Assembly: GCF_029784155.1 (NCBI RefSeq)
Contig: NC_073693.1
Location: forward strand, 184,781,802-184,845,801
Direction: 5' to 3'
DNA: 64,000 bases
Source of the DNA: Uranotaenia lowii
Taxonomy: Eukaryota > Arthropoda > Insecta > Diptera > Culicidae
Position 1 is the stretch's first letter, and every line of letters begins with the position of its first letter. A model generated the notes under the pieces. The model was not told the DNA's origin. It was given only the letters and a program-made list of their open reading frames with translations, and did not search any database. A program made the position numbers and the translations under genes. Shown here one piece after another: positions 1 to 11,769 of the stretch.

Positions 1-892
1 ACACATTGCATTTTTTAAAGATCATGACAACAAAAATTAAAAAAAAACGATGAAAACCGTAGATGCTTTCAAGCAGCCGTGAATCATGAATAATGCTTGA
101 ATTTGTCAAATTACGTCAACTTTGCAGACCACTTTAAAGAAAAATGCATGATTGCATTTGAATACTGTCTGAGAATAACATTTGAGTTACATTGTTAGGT
201 TTTGTATATGATTTTCATTGTCGTTATTTTCATGTTTCAAATTATTAGGTGGCATGTTTGGCGGAGTAAAAAACTAGAGAGAAATTTAATTACTTACATA
301 ATTAATCAAGCACCCGGTGATTGCATCGATGGGGAACTTCAAGTTCATAACAAAAATATGCTCATACGCTTATGATCTTAGTTTTGTCATGTTCTTTCAC
401 TTGGATAAGGAATTTTTAATGAGACTTCAATAAGTCACACAAACGCAACCAATTTGCAAATCATAGCTTGTGGGGAATCGTGGGCCAAATTTTGTGGGAT
501 TTATCTTGGGCCACCTATATTTTTATGTTTTTATACACATTCAGAACTTTAAATACGTTTTTCCTATCTGTGAAGTTTTCTTATACTAAATGAAGAGATT
601 GAAAAATATTTTGTCCATCCTATATTAGGAATTTGCCGAAACTTTAGCATGCCAGGGTTTCGAAACTTTTCGATCATACACAACTCTCTTTTTAATTTCA
701 TCATCTGAAATTACTTTAAAATAACGAAATTAATTAAGAAATTACAGTTTTGGGTCAACAATAATTGTAGCACTACCAAGGGGTCCGTTAACACAGGCAC
801 TGGCACTGACCCAGGTTTGACTCATCTCACTCCTTTCCAACTTTTCGAAACAATTAAAGTATCTTGAAAAAGTACCTTAAGTACCATTCTCC
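1..892. other. AT-rich DNA without recognisable gene
   Basis: No open frame with recognisable homology, RNA gene or clear repeat is visible on either strand. Homopolymer-rich, intron-like or intergenic composition. Confidence 0.6.
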
Positions 893-916
893 CTATGTGG
901 TTTATGTATAGGTGGG
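893..916. repeat. Inverted copy of the hairpin loop sequence
   Basis: Bases 893-916 (CCTATGTGGTTTATGTATAG, then GTGG) are a near-exact reverse complement, with one mismatch, of the loop of the hairpin element at about 1277-1300. This suggests that a longer or second inverted-repeat copy once lay here. Confidence 0.5.
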
Positions 917-1182
917 AAAAAGATTACCCTTGCACAAGTATAAGAATCAATTTTTCAATGTTTTGATTGCAACGTCACAAACGCTCATGGGCGTCTCGAC
1001 GTTGAAGTCGTCATACGGCGGCCTTCAATATTTCATGTAATTTCATAATCAAATCATAATCAAAGCACCCTTTTATTTTCGCATTTTCTTCCTGACGCGC
1101 AGCATGGCGACGCTATTTGTCCTAAATAATAAACAACTTTATTTGTGTCCAAAACATTCCTTCTAATAAGTTTTCATGGCTA

Positions 1183-1376
1183 CATTTGGGCGCTAAAAAT
1201 CCGTGATGGCGTCGCGTTACGTCACAATCGTTCATAAACAACTGTATGGAACTAATACTAAAGTTATTGGTTGTAACCACCTATAGATAAACCACATAGG
1301 TATCCATACAGTTGTTTATGAACGATTGTGACGTAACGCGACGCCATCACGGAGTCAAATTTTAAGCGCCCAAATG
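1183..1376. mobile_element. Hairpin MITE with perfect 50-bp arms
   Basis: The segments 1201-1250 and 1303-1352 are exact reverse complements over 50 bp, separated by a 52-bp loop. The inversion continues outward with CATTTGGGCGCT at 1183 and AGCGCCCAAATG ending at 1376, with about six extra bases on the right side. The element is flanked by TA on both sides, as expected for a TA-targeting non-autonomous DNA element. The arms are CpG-rich compared with the surroundings. There is no coding capacity. The family is not identified, so this is a MITE by structure only. Confidence 0.75.
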
Positions 1377-1391
1377 TAAAACGAAATGTTA

Positions 1392-1545
1392 AAGTAATTT
1401 ATTGTAAGCTGAGTTCCTTTCGTAGGTTTTGCAAAAGATGTGATACAACTTCATAAAATGGAACAAATACGTTGGTTTTTCTGATCATATGTCTTTCAAC
1501 GAAAAAGAGTACATTTGGTAAAATTTCCCAAAAATAAGAGTCCAT
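1392..1545. repeat. Dispersed repeat A, copy 1
   Basis: About 150 bp align by eye, in the same orientation, with 44408-44562. Shared landmarks are TTCCTTTCGTAG, ACAACTTCATAAAATGGA and ATACGTTGGTTTTTCTGATC, followed by AAAGAGTA. No coding capacity. The family is unknown. Confidence 0.7.
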
Positions 1546-2690
1546 TAAAATTAGAATTGTGAATCCAAAAAAGACATAAATTTCAGATTATTTATTTTAA
1601 TTTCGATTTTTTTTTGTTTTTTAAATCACCATCATTCAGGTAAAAATTAACGTAGGTACAAGGTAATCAGATTTGTAGTTAATCAAAACCCTCTAAAATG
1701 TGAAGTTGAGCATTTCAATAAACATTAAGCCACTAAAAGTTGAAGCTGAAATTGTTTTTTAAGTTAAGTATAAAGATGCTTGAAAATAAACTATGTTAAA
1801 TAAATTACATGGATAAAATAAACAATGTGAGGCTCAAACCTGTTTCGCTTAAGCCGATAAATATCCCATAGCTGGCACCTTGTCGATGTATCCAATTAAG
1901 ATATTTTTATAAATTGGAGAAGTTTAATTTGTTTCCACGTCAGGAAAACACCTGGTAAAAACGGGGTTGGGTTCAAGTAGGGATCAAGTCTCTTCATTCA
2001 CCCCTACACAGAAGATAGTGTTGTATTTTTTCTACCACAGTCCTTAAGTAGCAGAAAAAAAATTATCCAATAAATGTTAAACAAAGAAATTATCATTGAA
2101 TTTACAGTGGTTTCTGAAATAAAAAAAAAACATGTGGCGTACAAGAGTTAATCCTTCATTGTTGAGGCCAACCTTCGGATTTACGCATTAATCTCTCTGA
2201 AGCTCTTTTTGTAATTACCAGCAGCCGCCGTTTTCCAGGGTCGGCATTTCAACAAGCAACCTTCATTTAATGCAATAATCGTCCAAATTTTCCCGAAAAG
2301 TGGGATTTTCTTGACAAAGCTCACGAACCAGGTCAGTCTTCCCACAACATGAATCTTATTAAGTTTTGAATTATTTATACTGGTTCAGACGACGACTTAT
2401 TGCCAGTAGGTATTTTGTGGTTCACTTAAACTGTTAACCGAGGTTTGATTAAGGGTTGGTTGAATTGTGATAACGAAAGGTTGATTTAAAAAAAACTTTA
2501 ATTATCCATGACTCTTCATTGATAATGTTTTATCAAATATAAGTCTGAATGTTTTGAACGAAATAGAATTAAAAAATCGTTTAATCTTGTTTTGGTATGA
2601 TTCATTAAAATCCAATTAAACGATTAAACTGGGCAACTTTCCGATAGTCACACATAAACGATAAAGGTTCAAGGTCTGATCTCGCGAAGC
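1546..2690. other. AT-rich DNA, nothing identified
   Basis: Short random frames only; I see no conserved motif, RNA gene or convincing repeat. Confidence 0.55.
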
Positions 2691-3240
2691 ACTTGAAAAT
2701 AAAAATAAGTTTCTATTTAACCGTGCAATGCAGCCTGTTCGTTGAATGGCTGGCTTGCAGCATCAACACTGGATTGGGACCATTTCCTCAGGTCCGGATT
2801 GCGGTCGTTGAATTGCTCACTGACAGAGGACAGAACATTCTTGACGAGAGCAGTTCATCTTCGCCCGTTCTTGGCCGTGACGAATGATGCAGACTTGTAG
2901 CATCAACATGGTAGATGCGAGGGTGGGCCCCAAAGGTGACACCACGAGGACGACGACGACGACGACACGATGGACGGCGCTCATTCTAGCGGGTGTCTAG
3001 CTAGGAGGCTCTCTGACAGACGCGGAATTCCAGTGGTAATGGTAATCTGAGCTTGCACGACTTTCTCATATTGCCCGTGAACCACTTTGGGGGGAATCGG
3101 AAGATGGCTCGGAAGCGACATAATTCCATGCTTCTTCTCGGCGCGGCGTCCGTCGTCGTCGTGATGGAGGAGAAAAATGTTGCTCGATGATCAAGAGAAA
3201 AAAACGGGAATCCAAGAAAATGATTGAGTGCACTTGGGCA
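2691..3240. other. Less AT-rich block with GAC/GTC trinucleotide runs
   Basis: This stretch is visibly richer in G+C than its flanks and carries a (GAC)n run near 2950-2970 and a GTC run near 3150-3165. A 64-codon frame at 2693-2887 has no recognisable homology. It could be low-copy host sequence, such as an untranslated exon or regulatory DNA, but nothing in it is diagnostic. Confidence 0.35.
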
Positions 3241-4264
3241 AATGACTTATATATGTTGCATTGATGCTGCTGCTATTGTTGATACCTCAAAACAATTCTG
3301 CTGCAGATGGAAGAGACATTGTTTTTGTTTGAGAATACTTGTTTTTTTTTCTTTTGAAGTGTGATGAACTGCTTGCTTGCGATTGCTTGTGATGATGTTG
3401 GTTTACCATAATTATATGTTTTCCATGAGGCAGGAAAAAAATTCAGAACGAACTTTTTTTATACGTTATAAAATAATAGAATTTTCTACACTTGAAACAA
3501 ATTTATTTAAAAACTACATAAACAACTAAAATTCAATGTTTTAGAAAAATTCAAAGATAGATATTAAAATAATTTTCATTCCATCATTGATCGCTTGGTA
3601 TGTGCTTCTTCGAAAGTAGTTAGAATATTTCTCTCATGACTAATGGACTAATGAAAATGTTTGAATATTTATAGTTTTTGATATATTTGTGATGTCATTA
3701 GGCCGGAACAAATATCAATTTCTTCTTTTGGTACCCCCCCCCCCCCTCTTCAAAATTTCCAAAAAACCCGAAGGAGGGAATAAATAAAATTTCCGGTACT
3801 TTATGGTAATTTTGAAAAATTGATCAAATATACAAGATACAAGAGCAAACATAATTGTGAAAGATGGGAGTTTTATCACTTTTTGTTTTCTTGATTTTAT
3901 TGAATTTTTCGATAACAAATTATTTGATTTATAGGTTTTGTGCAATAATATAGTATGCAATTTAGTTGCATACAATATTTCGTGCAATTTATTCCAATTT
4001 TTTTGTTTATCGCATTACTTTTTATTATCCCCTCGCTATAAAGTTGTTTTTGACATTTCTTAGGCACACTTGCTGAGCGTGTACAGATGAGTCAGGACAA
4101 TTAGCCTCAAAAACTCTCGGTACAAATTTCAGTGCAAAAACTGGTCAGCCAACCGACGAACACGGTCGTTTTCGAGGTTAATGTTCACAAAATTGAAAAG
4201 TATTAGTGACACTTCCTGAATTATGACACGAATACTTTTAGCGGCAAATCAGATTATAGTAAAA
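3241..4264. other. AT-rich DNA with a C13 tract
   Basis: No gene is seen. A run of 13 cytosines lies at 3734-3746. The 90-codon minus frame at 3715-3987 is low complexity and unlikely to be coding. Confidence 0.5.
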
Positions 4265-4352
4265 CCACAGACAAACGGACAGGACCCTTCGAAGAAAATT
4301 CGTATAATTTTTCGCAAAGTGTTGACATTACCATTTGGTGTCAACATTGCCA
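4265..4352. repeat. Dispersed repeat D2, copy 1
   Basis: Aligns in the same orientation with about 25938-26033. Shared blocks are CTTCGAAGAAAA, TTTTTCGCAAA and TGGTGTC-ACATTGCC in the same order. The function and family are unknown. Confidence 0.5.
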
Positions 4353-5557
4353 ATGGAAAAGAATTCTATAAAATGATCTAGGATGCCGATGATATTGTGA
4401 TGCCACGAAAAGTGTCAGTAAAAAAGTGTCTATTTGTACTGAGCTGTGCATTTTAATTTCTAACGTTTTCCTATGAAATATGGCCGTCAACTGAATCATT
4501 ATGAATTCCCTTCATAAGACTCGGTGCGAAGTCAGTCTTGGAAAAAGTTTGGTGGAAGGCAATGTAGTCTCCTGTCCTAATTAAGGTTTCATTTGGTGTT
4601 CTACAGAAGGAAGTTTTCAGCAAATCGGAAATAAAACCCAATTTCCACAACCGTAAAAGCCAGAGCTTCTGAAAATGGCAATAATCAAACCTGGGTCTCT
4701 AAATTCATGATTTCAAAGTGAGTTTATCTTAATGAAAGTTATAGTACAAACCCTTGAATTCAAAATTTATTTGGTCAACCTATCGGCCTATTTCCCAAAA
4801 CATACAAAAGTATCAACACCCTTAAATGACTTGTCACTAAACGAGCTTATTCAAATTCTTCACTTCGAAATGTTTGCTTGCTTCTGTTTGATTCTGGTAA
4901 ACCAACTGACCAAATGCTAGTAGCCCTATTCACAGAACAACATCTGTTAATTTATGTGATTTGCCGTTACCCCGGGAAATCCGTAGGAGCAACGAATTGG
5001 AAAAGAATAATAAAATAAATTTATTCTAGGACAAATAGTTTAAAACAAATCAATTCTTATATTTCATCAAAACTTCTCGAAACAATTCTATTATTTAAAT
5101 TCCATGACACTTTAGTACATAAACGTTAAGTTTAATTTTTGCGAGGGATTCCTCCTGGTTTAGCACAGAAATGTAATTTTTATAACTAAAGTAAGCAATA
5201 GGGCATTTTCCCGTAAAAAGCTGCTTCTGTTAAAATTTTCACGGGATTCCAGGAGACGAGCTTGTGTTTTCCTCTTATGAGTGCACCGTAGAGTACGGCA
5301 ATTCAACTCTTCAGATGATTCCCGGATCATGTATTATAAAAATCATGAGAATTCTTCGACAGAAATAAAAAATAAATATACTCACTCAATCTTTTGTGAT
5401 CAGAAAAATATGCTCAAACTACAGCTTTAATCAAAATTCTTAAACTTATTGGAATGGATTTTATTAGTAAGAGTGTCAGGTTGTCAGGAAAGAAAAATAA
5501 AAAAATACAAACGGCTACCATTAAGGAAAATGAGACATGTTTTTGAAGGTGGAATAG
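4353..5557. other. AT-rich DNA, nothing identified
   Basis: No recognisable gene. The 62-codon frames here have no homology that I recognise. Confidence 0.5.
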
Positions 5558-5660
5558 CGTAATCTGGTGGCGACATTGCCTAGCTCTCTGGTTTGAGGTC
5601 ATGGTTTTGCGAAGAATGAAAAGGGAGTGTCCTGTCTGTTAGTCTGTAATAAAACGTTCT
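5558..5660. repeat. Dispersed repeat D1, copy 1
   Basis: Shares, in order and orientation with about 27385-27485, the words CTGGTGGCGA-ATTGCCTAGC and GAGTGTCC-GTCTGTT-GTCTGT. The core word resembles the TGGTGTCGACATTGCC core of repeat D2. Probably an old miniature element or retrotransposon-derived scrap. Confidence 0.5.
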
Positions 5661-8600
5661 TTGGTCCTTGGATGGAATACTTGTTCCTCGTAGATTTTTT
5701 TAGGCCTAAAGTTAAATATCTTATGTTTTCTCCGACTCTTGATATTATTCCAAATCTATTACGTATTTTTGGAACAATCAGACCTAAAATACTTCTCATA
5801 TTTTTTAGTTCAATTCAATCTGTATTTCCTCTATAAAAAAAAAAAAATCTAATAATAATTCTTCGTGTTTTATTTTGTTCACGGTTATAACTCTAATCAA
5901 AATTCAATTCAAAATAAATACCACTAATTAACTATTCATGCTTTTTTTAAAGTAAATCCTTGAAAAATATTAGTTGATAAAGAAACCTGCAAAGCAAAAT
6001 GTGATTATCGATGTGTTGTTTCCAGGGTTAAACATCTAATTTGAAGGGAAAAAACTAGCAATGGGTCACATTATCATCATCCACTTCATGATGCCGCGTT
6101 CAGCTTCAGGTAGGTAGTCTCACCGAAATCAGCTTGAAATGCGCTGCTATTCCGACTGCACAAACATCAATCAAAACAAAATAAGAAATGCTGTTCAGAT
6201 AAAAGGTTTTATGATGATGATGTTGATCGGACGACGACGCGTGCGACGATGATGCAGCCCGGTCTCGTCATTATTCTATGTTGTGTTCCTTGGCTGATGT
6301 TGGCATATGTATGTTGGGTTGGTACCAATCCTAGCATTTTGTAGCTCGACCGAATCTCTTCCCCAACTTTGCTGCTGGTGTGTATTTTCGACCTCGTCTG
6401 CGGCGTCATATCTTGGGTAACCGAAAATTTGTTGAAGGGTGTGCTTCCTTGCGCCAAATTCGTTGACACCATGGCTTAGTCTCATCAATGTCTAATGGCG
6501 GCGATTAATTTGGGAAGCCTTGTTGAGGAGAAAGAGCGAAGAAAAAAAAAGATCTTCCACCGTAAATCGATGGGGTCATCGAATGCACACATCAGCGAAA
6601 TGTTTGTGGGAAATAATATTTATTTATGGATATCGGTCGGCGTGCCGAAAACTTTGTCTTGCTTCTGCTTAAGATTAAACTTGCGTTTTCACCAGAGCCA
6701 ATGATGTTGACTCACGACTGGATTCAGCTCAGTATCGGCGAAAAAACAAACACTCGAAACGATGTCATCGCATCACTCTCGTTTGCTGCACGGGTTAAAT
6801 ATCAAGTGGCATATTCAGCGTTTGTAGCAGGATACATCGATTAAAAAACGTCTGTGAAAAAATGAGATAGTTTTTGGTACATGTCATGGTTTAGAAAGTC
6901 ACTTGATATACGCATTCGTTAGCAACATTTGACGGACCATCTGGGATCGGTAATGATTGTTTTAATTTATAGCTTCAATTAAGATGATTTATGTTTTATT
7001 CCTGTTGGGATCGAGCGCAATAAAAAAATTGAGCGCGTTTCAGTTTTTGTCAATTGTATTATATGGTTGGGGAATTGAAAATTGCTTGAAGTGAAATACA
7101 ATGTATGCTGCTGTTCAGCATGTGTTTTTTTTATGAAATGTGGATAATTGATGAACTAAGTTTACCATAAACTGGAATAACTGGAACCATAACTTGAAAT
7201 TAGTTGGAGAATAAAGAGAAAACGTTTAGCGAAAAGGTTGCCTAGAACAGTCTATATGCATTATTTGACTGAGTTATTTGAATTTATCGCTCAATGCGGT
7301 TCCTCCAAATTAAAAAAAAAGATTATGAAATGTCAACTAGCTACTGACCATAATCGATAGACAACTAATAATTTATACATTTGCATTTGCACAGCTTAAA
7401 ACATAAGCATAAATACTCCGTAAGTTAGGCAACACTCAAAACATAAAAGTAATCAAGGAAGCAAAGAGACTGTTCTTTGCTGGTCTTACTTGAGGATTTG
7501 GGCTGGTTCCGATGTTATAGAACTCGATCGCATTTTGGCGAAATGGGGAAAAAATGTACAAATTTAGATCAAGACAGTGACTTCCTTCACGAAGAAGAAA
7601 GGCACCAAATGGGTTAAATTAGTGTGAGATATCGAAAAACAATGGATTTTTTTTTTTGCAGAAATCAAGTTAAGTACATTATTTCGGTACGCTCAATTAA
7701 CGTCCATTTCATCAAATGTTAGAGTCAAATTGGTTTATGACATTCAAACCAAAAGCAGCTGTTCAGGGCTTCCAATACCTAGGGTGGTGTAGACAGAGCT
7801 TAAAAACCAATTAATTCCACAGTAGTCACCTAGCTCGTCAATTTCCAGTTGGGGTTCACAGGAAATCAAAATTTATGGTTTCTATACCTCTCGAACTCAC
7901 CCGTTTGGCCTCTGACGGTTGACTTTTTTTTTACTCTTGCCCACACCTACACGAGTGGGCGTAAGTCTGCTGTGCTGAAGAAGACACGTTCATAATCAGA
8001 GTGGAGATCTTTTATAGGAGGCAAGAGTCACTCTCAGCTCTTCCGAGTTTGTCCAAAGTTGCAGCGATTCTTTTTTTTATATATGCTTCTCGCTCTCTCC
8101 ATATTATTATCGTACGAAAAGAAGATTCTGTTCTGGCCTCCATACAACATGTATGGGGAGGAACATCATAATACTACCTACATAACCGGTTCTCGCAATA
8201 GTTGAACAAATTTTTCGCGGTTTCCCATTTTTTCCATCGGCCAATTTCCCCCAAGCTGGCCGGTCGGATGGTGAATAACAATGTGGTTATTTTTCGCGAG
8301 TTGCCCTACATCTTTGCACTTTGCCACGGCCAATGAAATTCAAACCGGCAGCAAAGAGTAGTAAGGTAAGCCGAGGAATTTAACAGGAAAAACGTGACAA
8401 AAATTTCGATTATTCCTAATTCCACTAGAAACGTTGTTGTAAGTCTCTCCCTAGTTTTCATCAGGACAATCCATCACCAGTGAAATGACGAAGAATCTGG
8501 TGCTACTTTTCTCGACGAGCGAACGAGCTGCTGCCGTCTCGTGTCGGATGCGTCCGGACGCCAAAGAACCCGGCTTTATAGAGTTGTTTTAACATATAAA

Positions 8601-9569
8601 TTGACGGGGTGATGATGTGATAATTATCATAAATTGCCAATTACGGGCTCACCGTCTCAAATTGGGCAATCACAAAAGTGTTAAAGAATTTCTTCAAACT
8701 TCAGATGATTCCTGAATCACTGGAAGAGAGTTTCATGAAAGCCATTGAAGAATTACCGGTTAACTAGTTGTCCAGTTTAACTCCGTTCTATCATCAATTC
8801 CGTGGTGGTAAAAATTTGGTTTCTTCAGTATCTTTTAATGTTGAAAAAACATGCGTTTTTCATGTTAATCTAAAAAAGTAGGAGGAACTTTTATGAAATA
8901 TTCAGCGCCTAAATTCAGGCAATCTCATATTTCTAGAATTTTGTTACCAATAGATATTACCATACTGTAAATCTTGAAACAAAGCTTGGATAGATAAAAT
9001 AACAATGTTAGCATATTAAGGACCGCACAGAAATACAGCAAATTCTGCATGTCATATCTCAAAACTCGGTGGACCAAATGTTACTAGCTGATTTTGTATC
9101 TTTAAGTTACCGATAGTTTTGTGTTTAATTTTGTACAGTAGAGTTTGATTTCAAGATTAATAACATCTGAGCTATGTTCCTAGTAGTACAGCAAAAAAAA
9201 ACGAGAACACTTGTTTTTGGTTTGCAATGTGTTCGTGTTTTGATGGCAATTTAATTTGCTATGCATTTGATAGTTTTAATAATCTCCTGTTTTTATTTTA
9301 TTTTACTGTTTACATTCAGGGTCCATGATACTTGATGTATGTATGTTCTAACATAATAGATTATGAAAGATTATGAAAATTTGGACTTCAAATGAACGAT
9401 GTTTTAAACTTTCAATATCAAACACCTTCAACTGGGGTTTCATGTAGATAACACTTTACAACCTCAATGGCTTCTAACAACTTAATGTCCACAGATAATC
9501 ATACCGCTTGTACATCAAATGCTTATAGGTTGTGTCACGGACACTCTGTAATAAAGAACATAATGGGGC
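5661..9569. other. Long stretch without identifiable gene
   Basis: Mostly AT-rich. Two intervals, about 6060-6850 and 8440-8700, are more complex and less AT-rich. They include GATGATGATGTTGATCGGAC near 6210 and a mixed-sequence block around 8500-8660, and they may be low-copy host DNA. Frames of 60-87 codons at 6209-6844 overlap on both strands and show no family motif, so I do not call them genes. Confidence 0.45.
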
Positions 9570-10345
9570 CCCTGTACTGGGAACTAGAGAAAATTTTCGT
9601 TTTGGATTCCGAGGTCCTTCGTTCCTAATTCATATCCCCAACTACGAATGACAGCTGATGGCGAAAAGATCGAGAGAATGTCGCGCAGTTTGATTGGCAA
9701 CACTGTCTGCGAGAGCGCCGGCGAAGACACGGGGAGTTGATGGAGGAAGTCCGTCAAAGCGAGCAGACGCCAATTTCGACTCGCACCCGTCCGAGTGGGT
9801 AAAAACACCAGCCCACGTGATCTCCATCAAGTCAGACCCTCGCCAACCGGAATTTTCTGGAAGATTCGCGACCTAAGCTAATCGGAGAACTCAAAGGTAT
9901 CTGGACAAGTAGAAGAAGGCCTCAAAAGTCAAGTCGGTCGTCGTGCTTCGTCCCCACTGGTACAAGTTTCGGCTATCGTTAAGACGAAACATGTTAGCAC
10001 CTGGTAACCTGGGTCATTGGTAGCTCCATACATCCGATGTAAGGTACCGTCGGGGCAAATAGGGGCTGCGCCAAGAGGACGTATATCCGGTTCCTGTATT
10101 CCGTTTACGATACTTCCAAGTGTTAACGTACCGTTCCGGGTACTCGAGGCTGACTCTTGGTTGCCGAACACGTGCTTAGCTACACCATACGACCACTCAG
10201 GAGATAGGAGATTTCCACGAGACACCCGCAGCTCAACCTTTTGGGGATACCCACCGCCAAGTCATCTTCCGCACGCCCAGCGTGCGCAAGTACCCATGTT
10301 CCTTCATCCCTTTCCCAAGAACATTGTAACCCAATAAACCCACAT
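9570..10345. other. GC-rich block of unknown origin with antisense-overlapping ORFs
   Basis: This segment is clearly more GC-rich than its surroundings. It contains open frames on opposite strands over the same bases: 98 codons on minus at 9929-10225 (GTG as first codon, frame open further upstream to about 10250) and 106 codons on plus at 10017-10337. I recognise neither product. An AATAAA lies near 10334. It ends just before the 3' tail of the minus-strand LINE that follows. It may be the untranslated or N-terminal part, or an LTR, of an unidentified retroelement, or a transferred or host exon. No diagnostic motif settles this. Confidence 0.35.
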
Positions 10346-10439
10346 AAAATGTAAAAAGACCTCTTATTTATTTTATTGTTTTAAAAACCACCTGACATAG
10401 TTGACTTAATGATAAACTTAATTTAAGGTTACAAAAATA

Positions 10440-11644
10440 CAGTTGCGTTCAAAAAAGAATGAAATCGCATGAAGCTGCGCACCCACTTCCAACTTTGACA
10501 AGCTGCCATTTCTCTCTCGATTTATATTTTCCCACGAAAATTTCACACTATCTAGTTCAACTATCCAACTAACACTCCACAAAATTTGAAGTCTTTTCAA
10601 TAACGAGAAACAAAGATACAGCTTTTCCCGTAAAAAAGGGAAATTTGGAATTGCTTCACTAAATTTGCTGTATCTTTAAGAATTTTCACTGAAAAATCTT
10701 GAAATTTGGCCCAAAGATGTAAAAATGTTTGATCTAATATCAGGCCAAGTTTTGTTAAAATCGATGAACGTGATCAAAAATGGTGCCAGGTTGTAGATGA
10801 GGTTCATTATCGCCTAGTAGACGATTTCATTCTTTTTTGGACGGATGTTTGTATGGAAAACTTCGTAATCTATGTATTCTTGTTTTTTTCTTCCACAAAA
10901 CCAATATTTATTACAAAGAGTGTTATAAATTGATAGGAACTTCATCCTTGCTTTGTTTAGAAATAGAAACTGTTTCAACAGAGCTGGTATTGAAACAAAA
11001 GAGCGAATAGAATATTCGCTTTAATTTTGGAACAAATTTGTTCATCGGTATAATTAGCAGGTCATTTCTGAAACTCTGTTTTTCTTATTTTGAACCCTGT
11101 TAAACATTTTTTCTTTCGAAACAAAGTACGAATGAAGTTTTTAGCAATTTACAACATTATTTGTGATAACTTTTGGTTTTGTGAAAGAAAAAGCAAGAAT
11201 ACATGGATTAATGGATTACAATGTTTTCCATACAAACATCCGTCCAAAAAAGAATGAAATCGTCTGCTGGGCGATAATGAACCTCATTTTCAATCCGGCA
11301 CCATTTTTGATCACGTTCATCGATTTTAACAAAACTTGGCCTGATATTAGATCAAACATTTTTACATCTTTGGGCCAAATTTCAAGATTTTTCAGTGAAA
11401 ATTCTCTAAGATACAGCAAATTTAGTGAAGCAATTCCAAATTTCCCTTTTTTACAGGAAAAGCTGTATCTTTGTTTCTCGTTATTGAAAAGACTTCAAAT
11501 TTTGTGGAGTGTTAGTTGGATAGTTGAACTAGATTGTGTGAAATTTTCGTGGAAAAATATAAACCGAGAGAGAAATGGCAGCTTGTCAAAGTTGGAAGTG
11601 GGTGCGCAGCTTCATGCGATTTCATTCTTTTTTGAACGCAACTG
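10440..11644. mobile_element. TA-flanked element with ~490-bp inverted arms
   Basis: The left arm (10440 to about 10920) and right arm (about 11155-11644) are reverse complements with scattered mismatches. They surround a spacer of roughly 235 bp with no similarity. The termini are CAGTTGCGTTCAAAAAAG at both ends, flanked by TA (10438-10439 and 11645-11646), which fits a Tc1/mariner-type target. Each arm also ends internally with a near copy of its own terminal word (CAAAAAAGAATGAAATCG near 10860 and 11245), as though each arm had once been a small element. The 166-codon frame at 11163-11663 runs through the arm and is not a credible gene. Non-autonomous: no transposase is seen. It sits inside the 3' UTR of a LINE. 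Confidence 0.8.
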
Positions 11645-11769
11645 TATATTCCACGAGCGATGATTGTTCTAATTATTATTTCTCAATTCGTCACTTAAAT
11701 AAGATACAATCCGTTATTCAAAGATTGTTGTACATACATTGTAGAAAGCTTATTTTTGCGGAACGTTAA

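Noticed and set aside
6209..6488. 87- and 70-codon minus frames
   Set aside because: Mutually overlapping in different frames, with no recognisable homology.
11163..11663. 166-codon plus-strand frame
   Set aside because: Lies across the inner flank and right arm of the inverted-repeat element. The same peptide is encoded by the left arm (10418-10600), so it is an echo of the repeat and not a gene.
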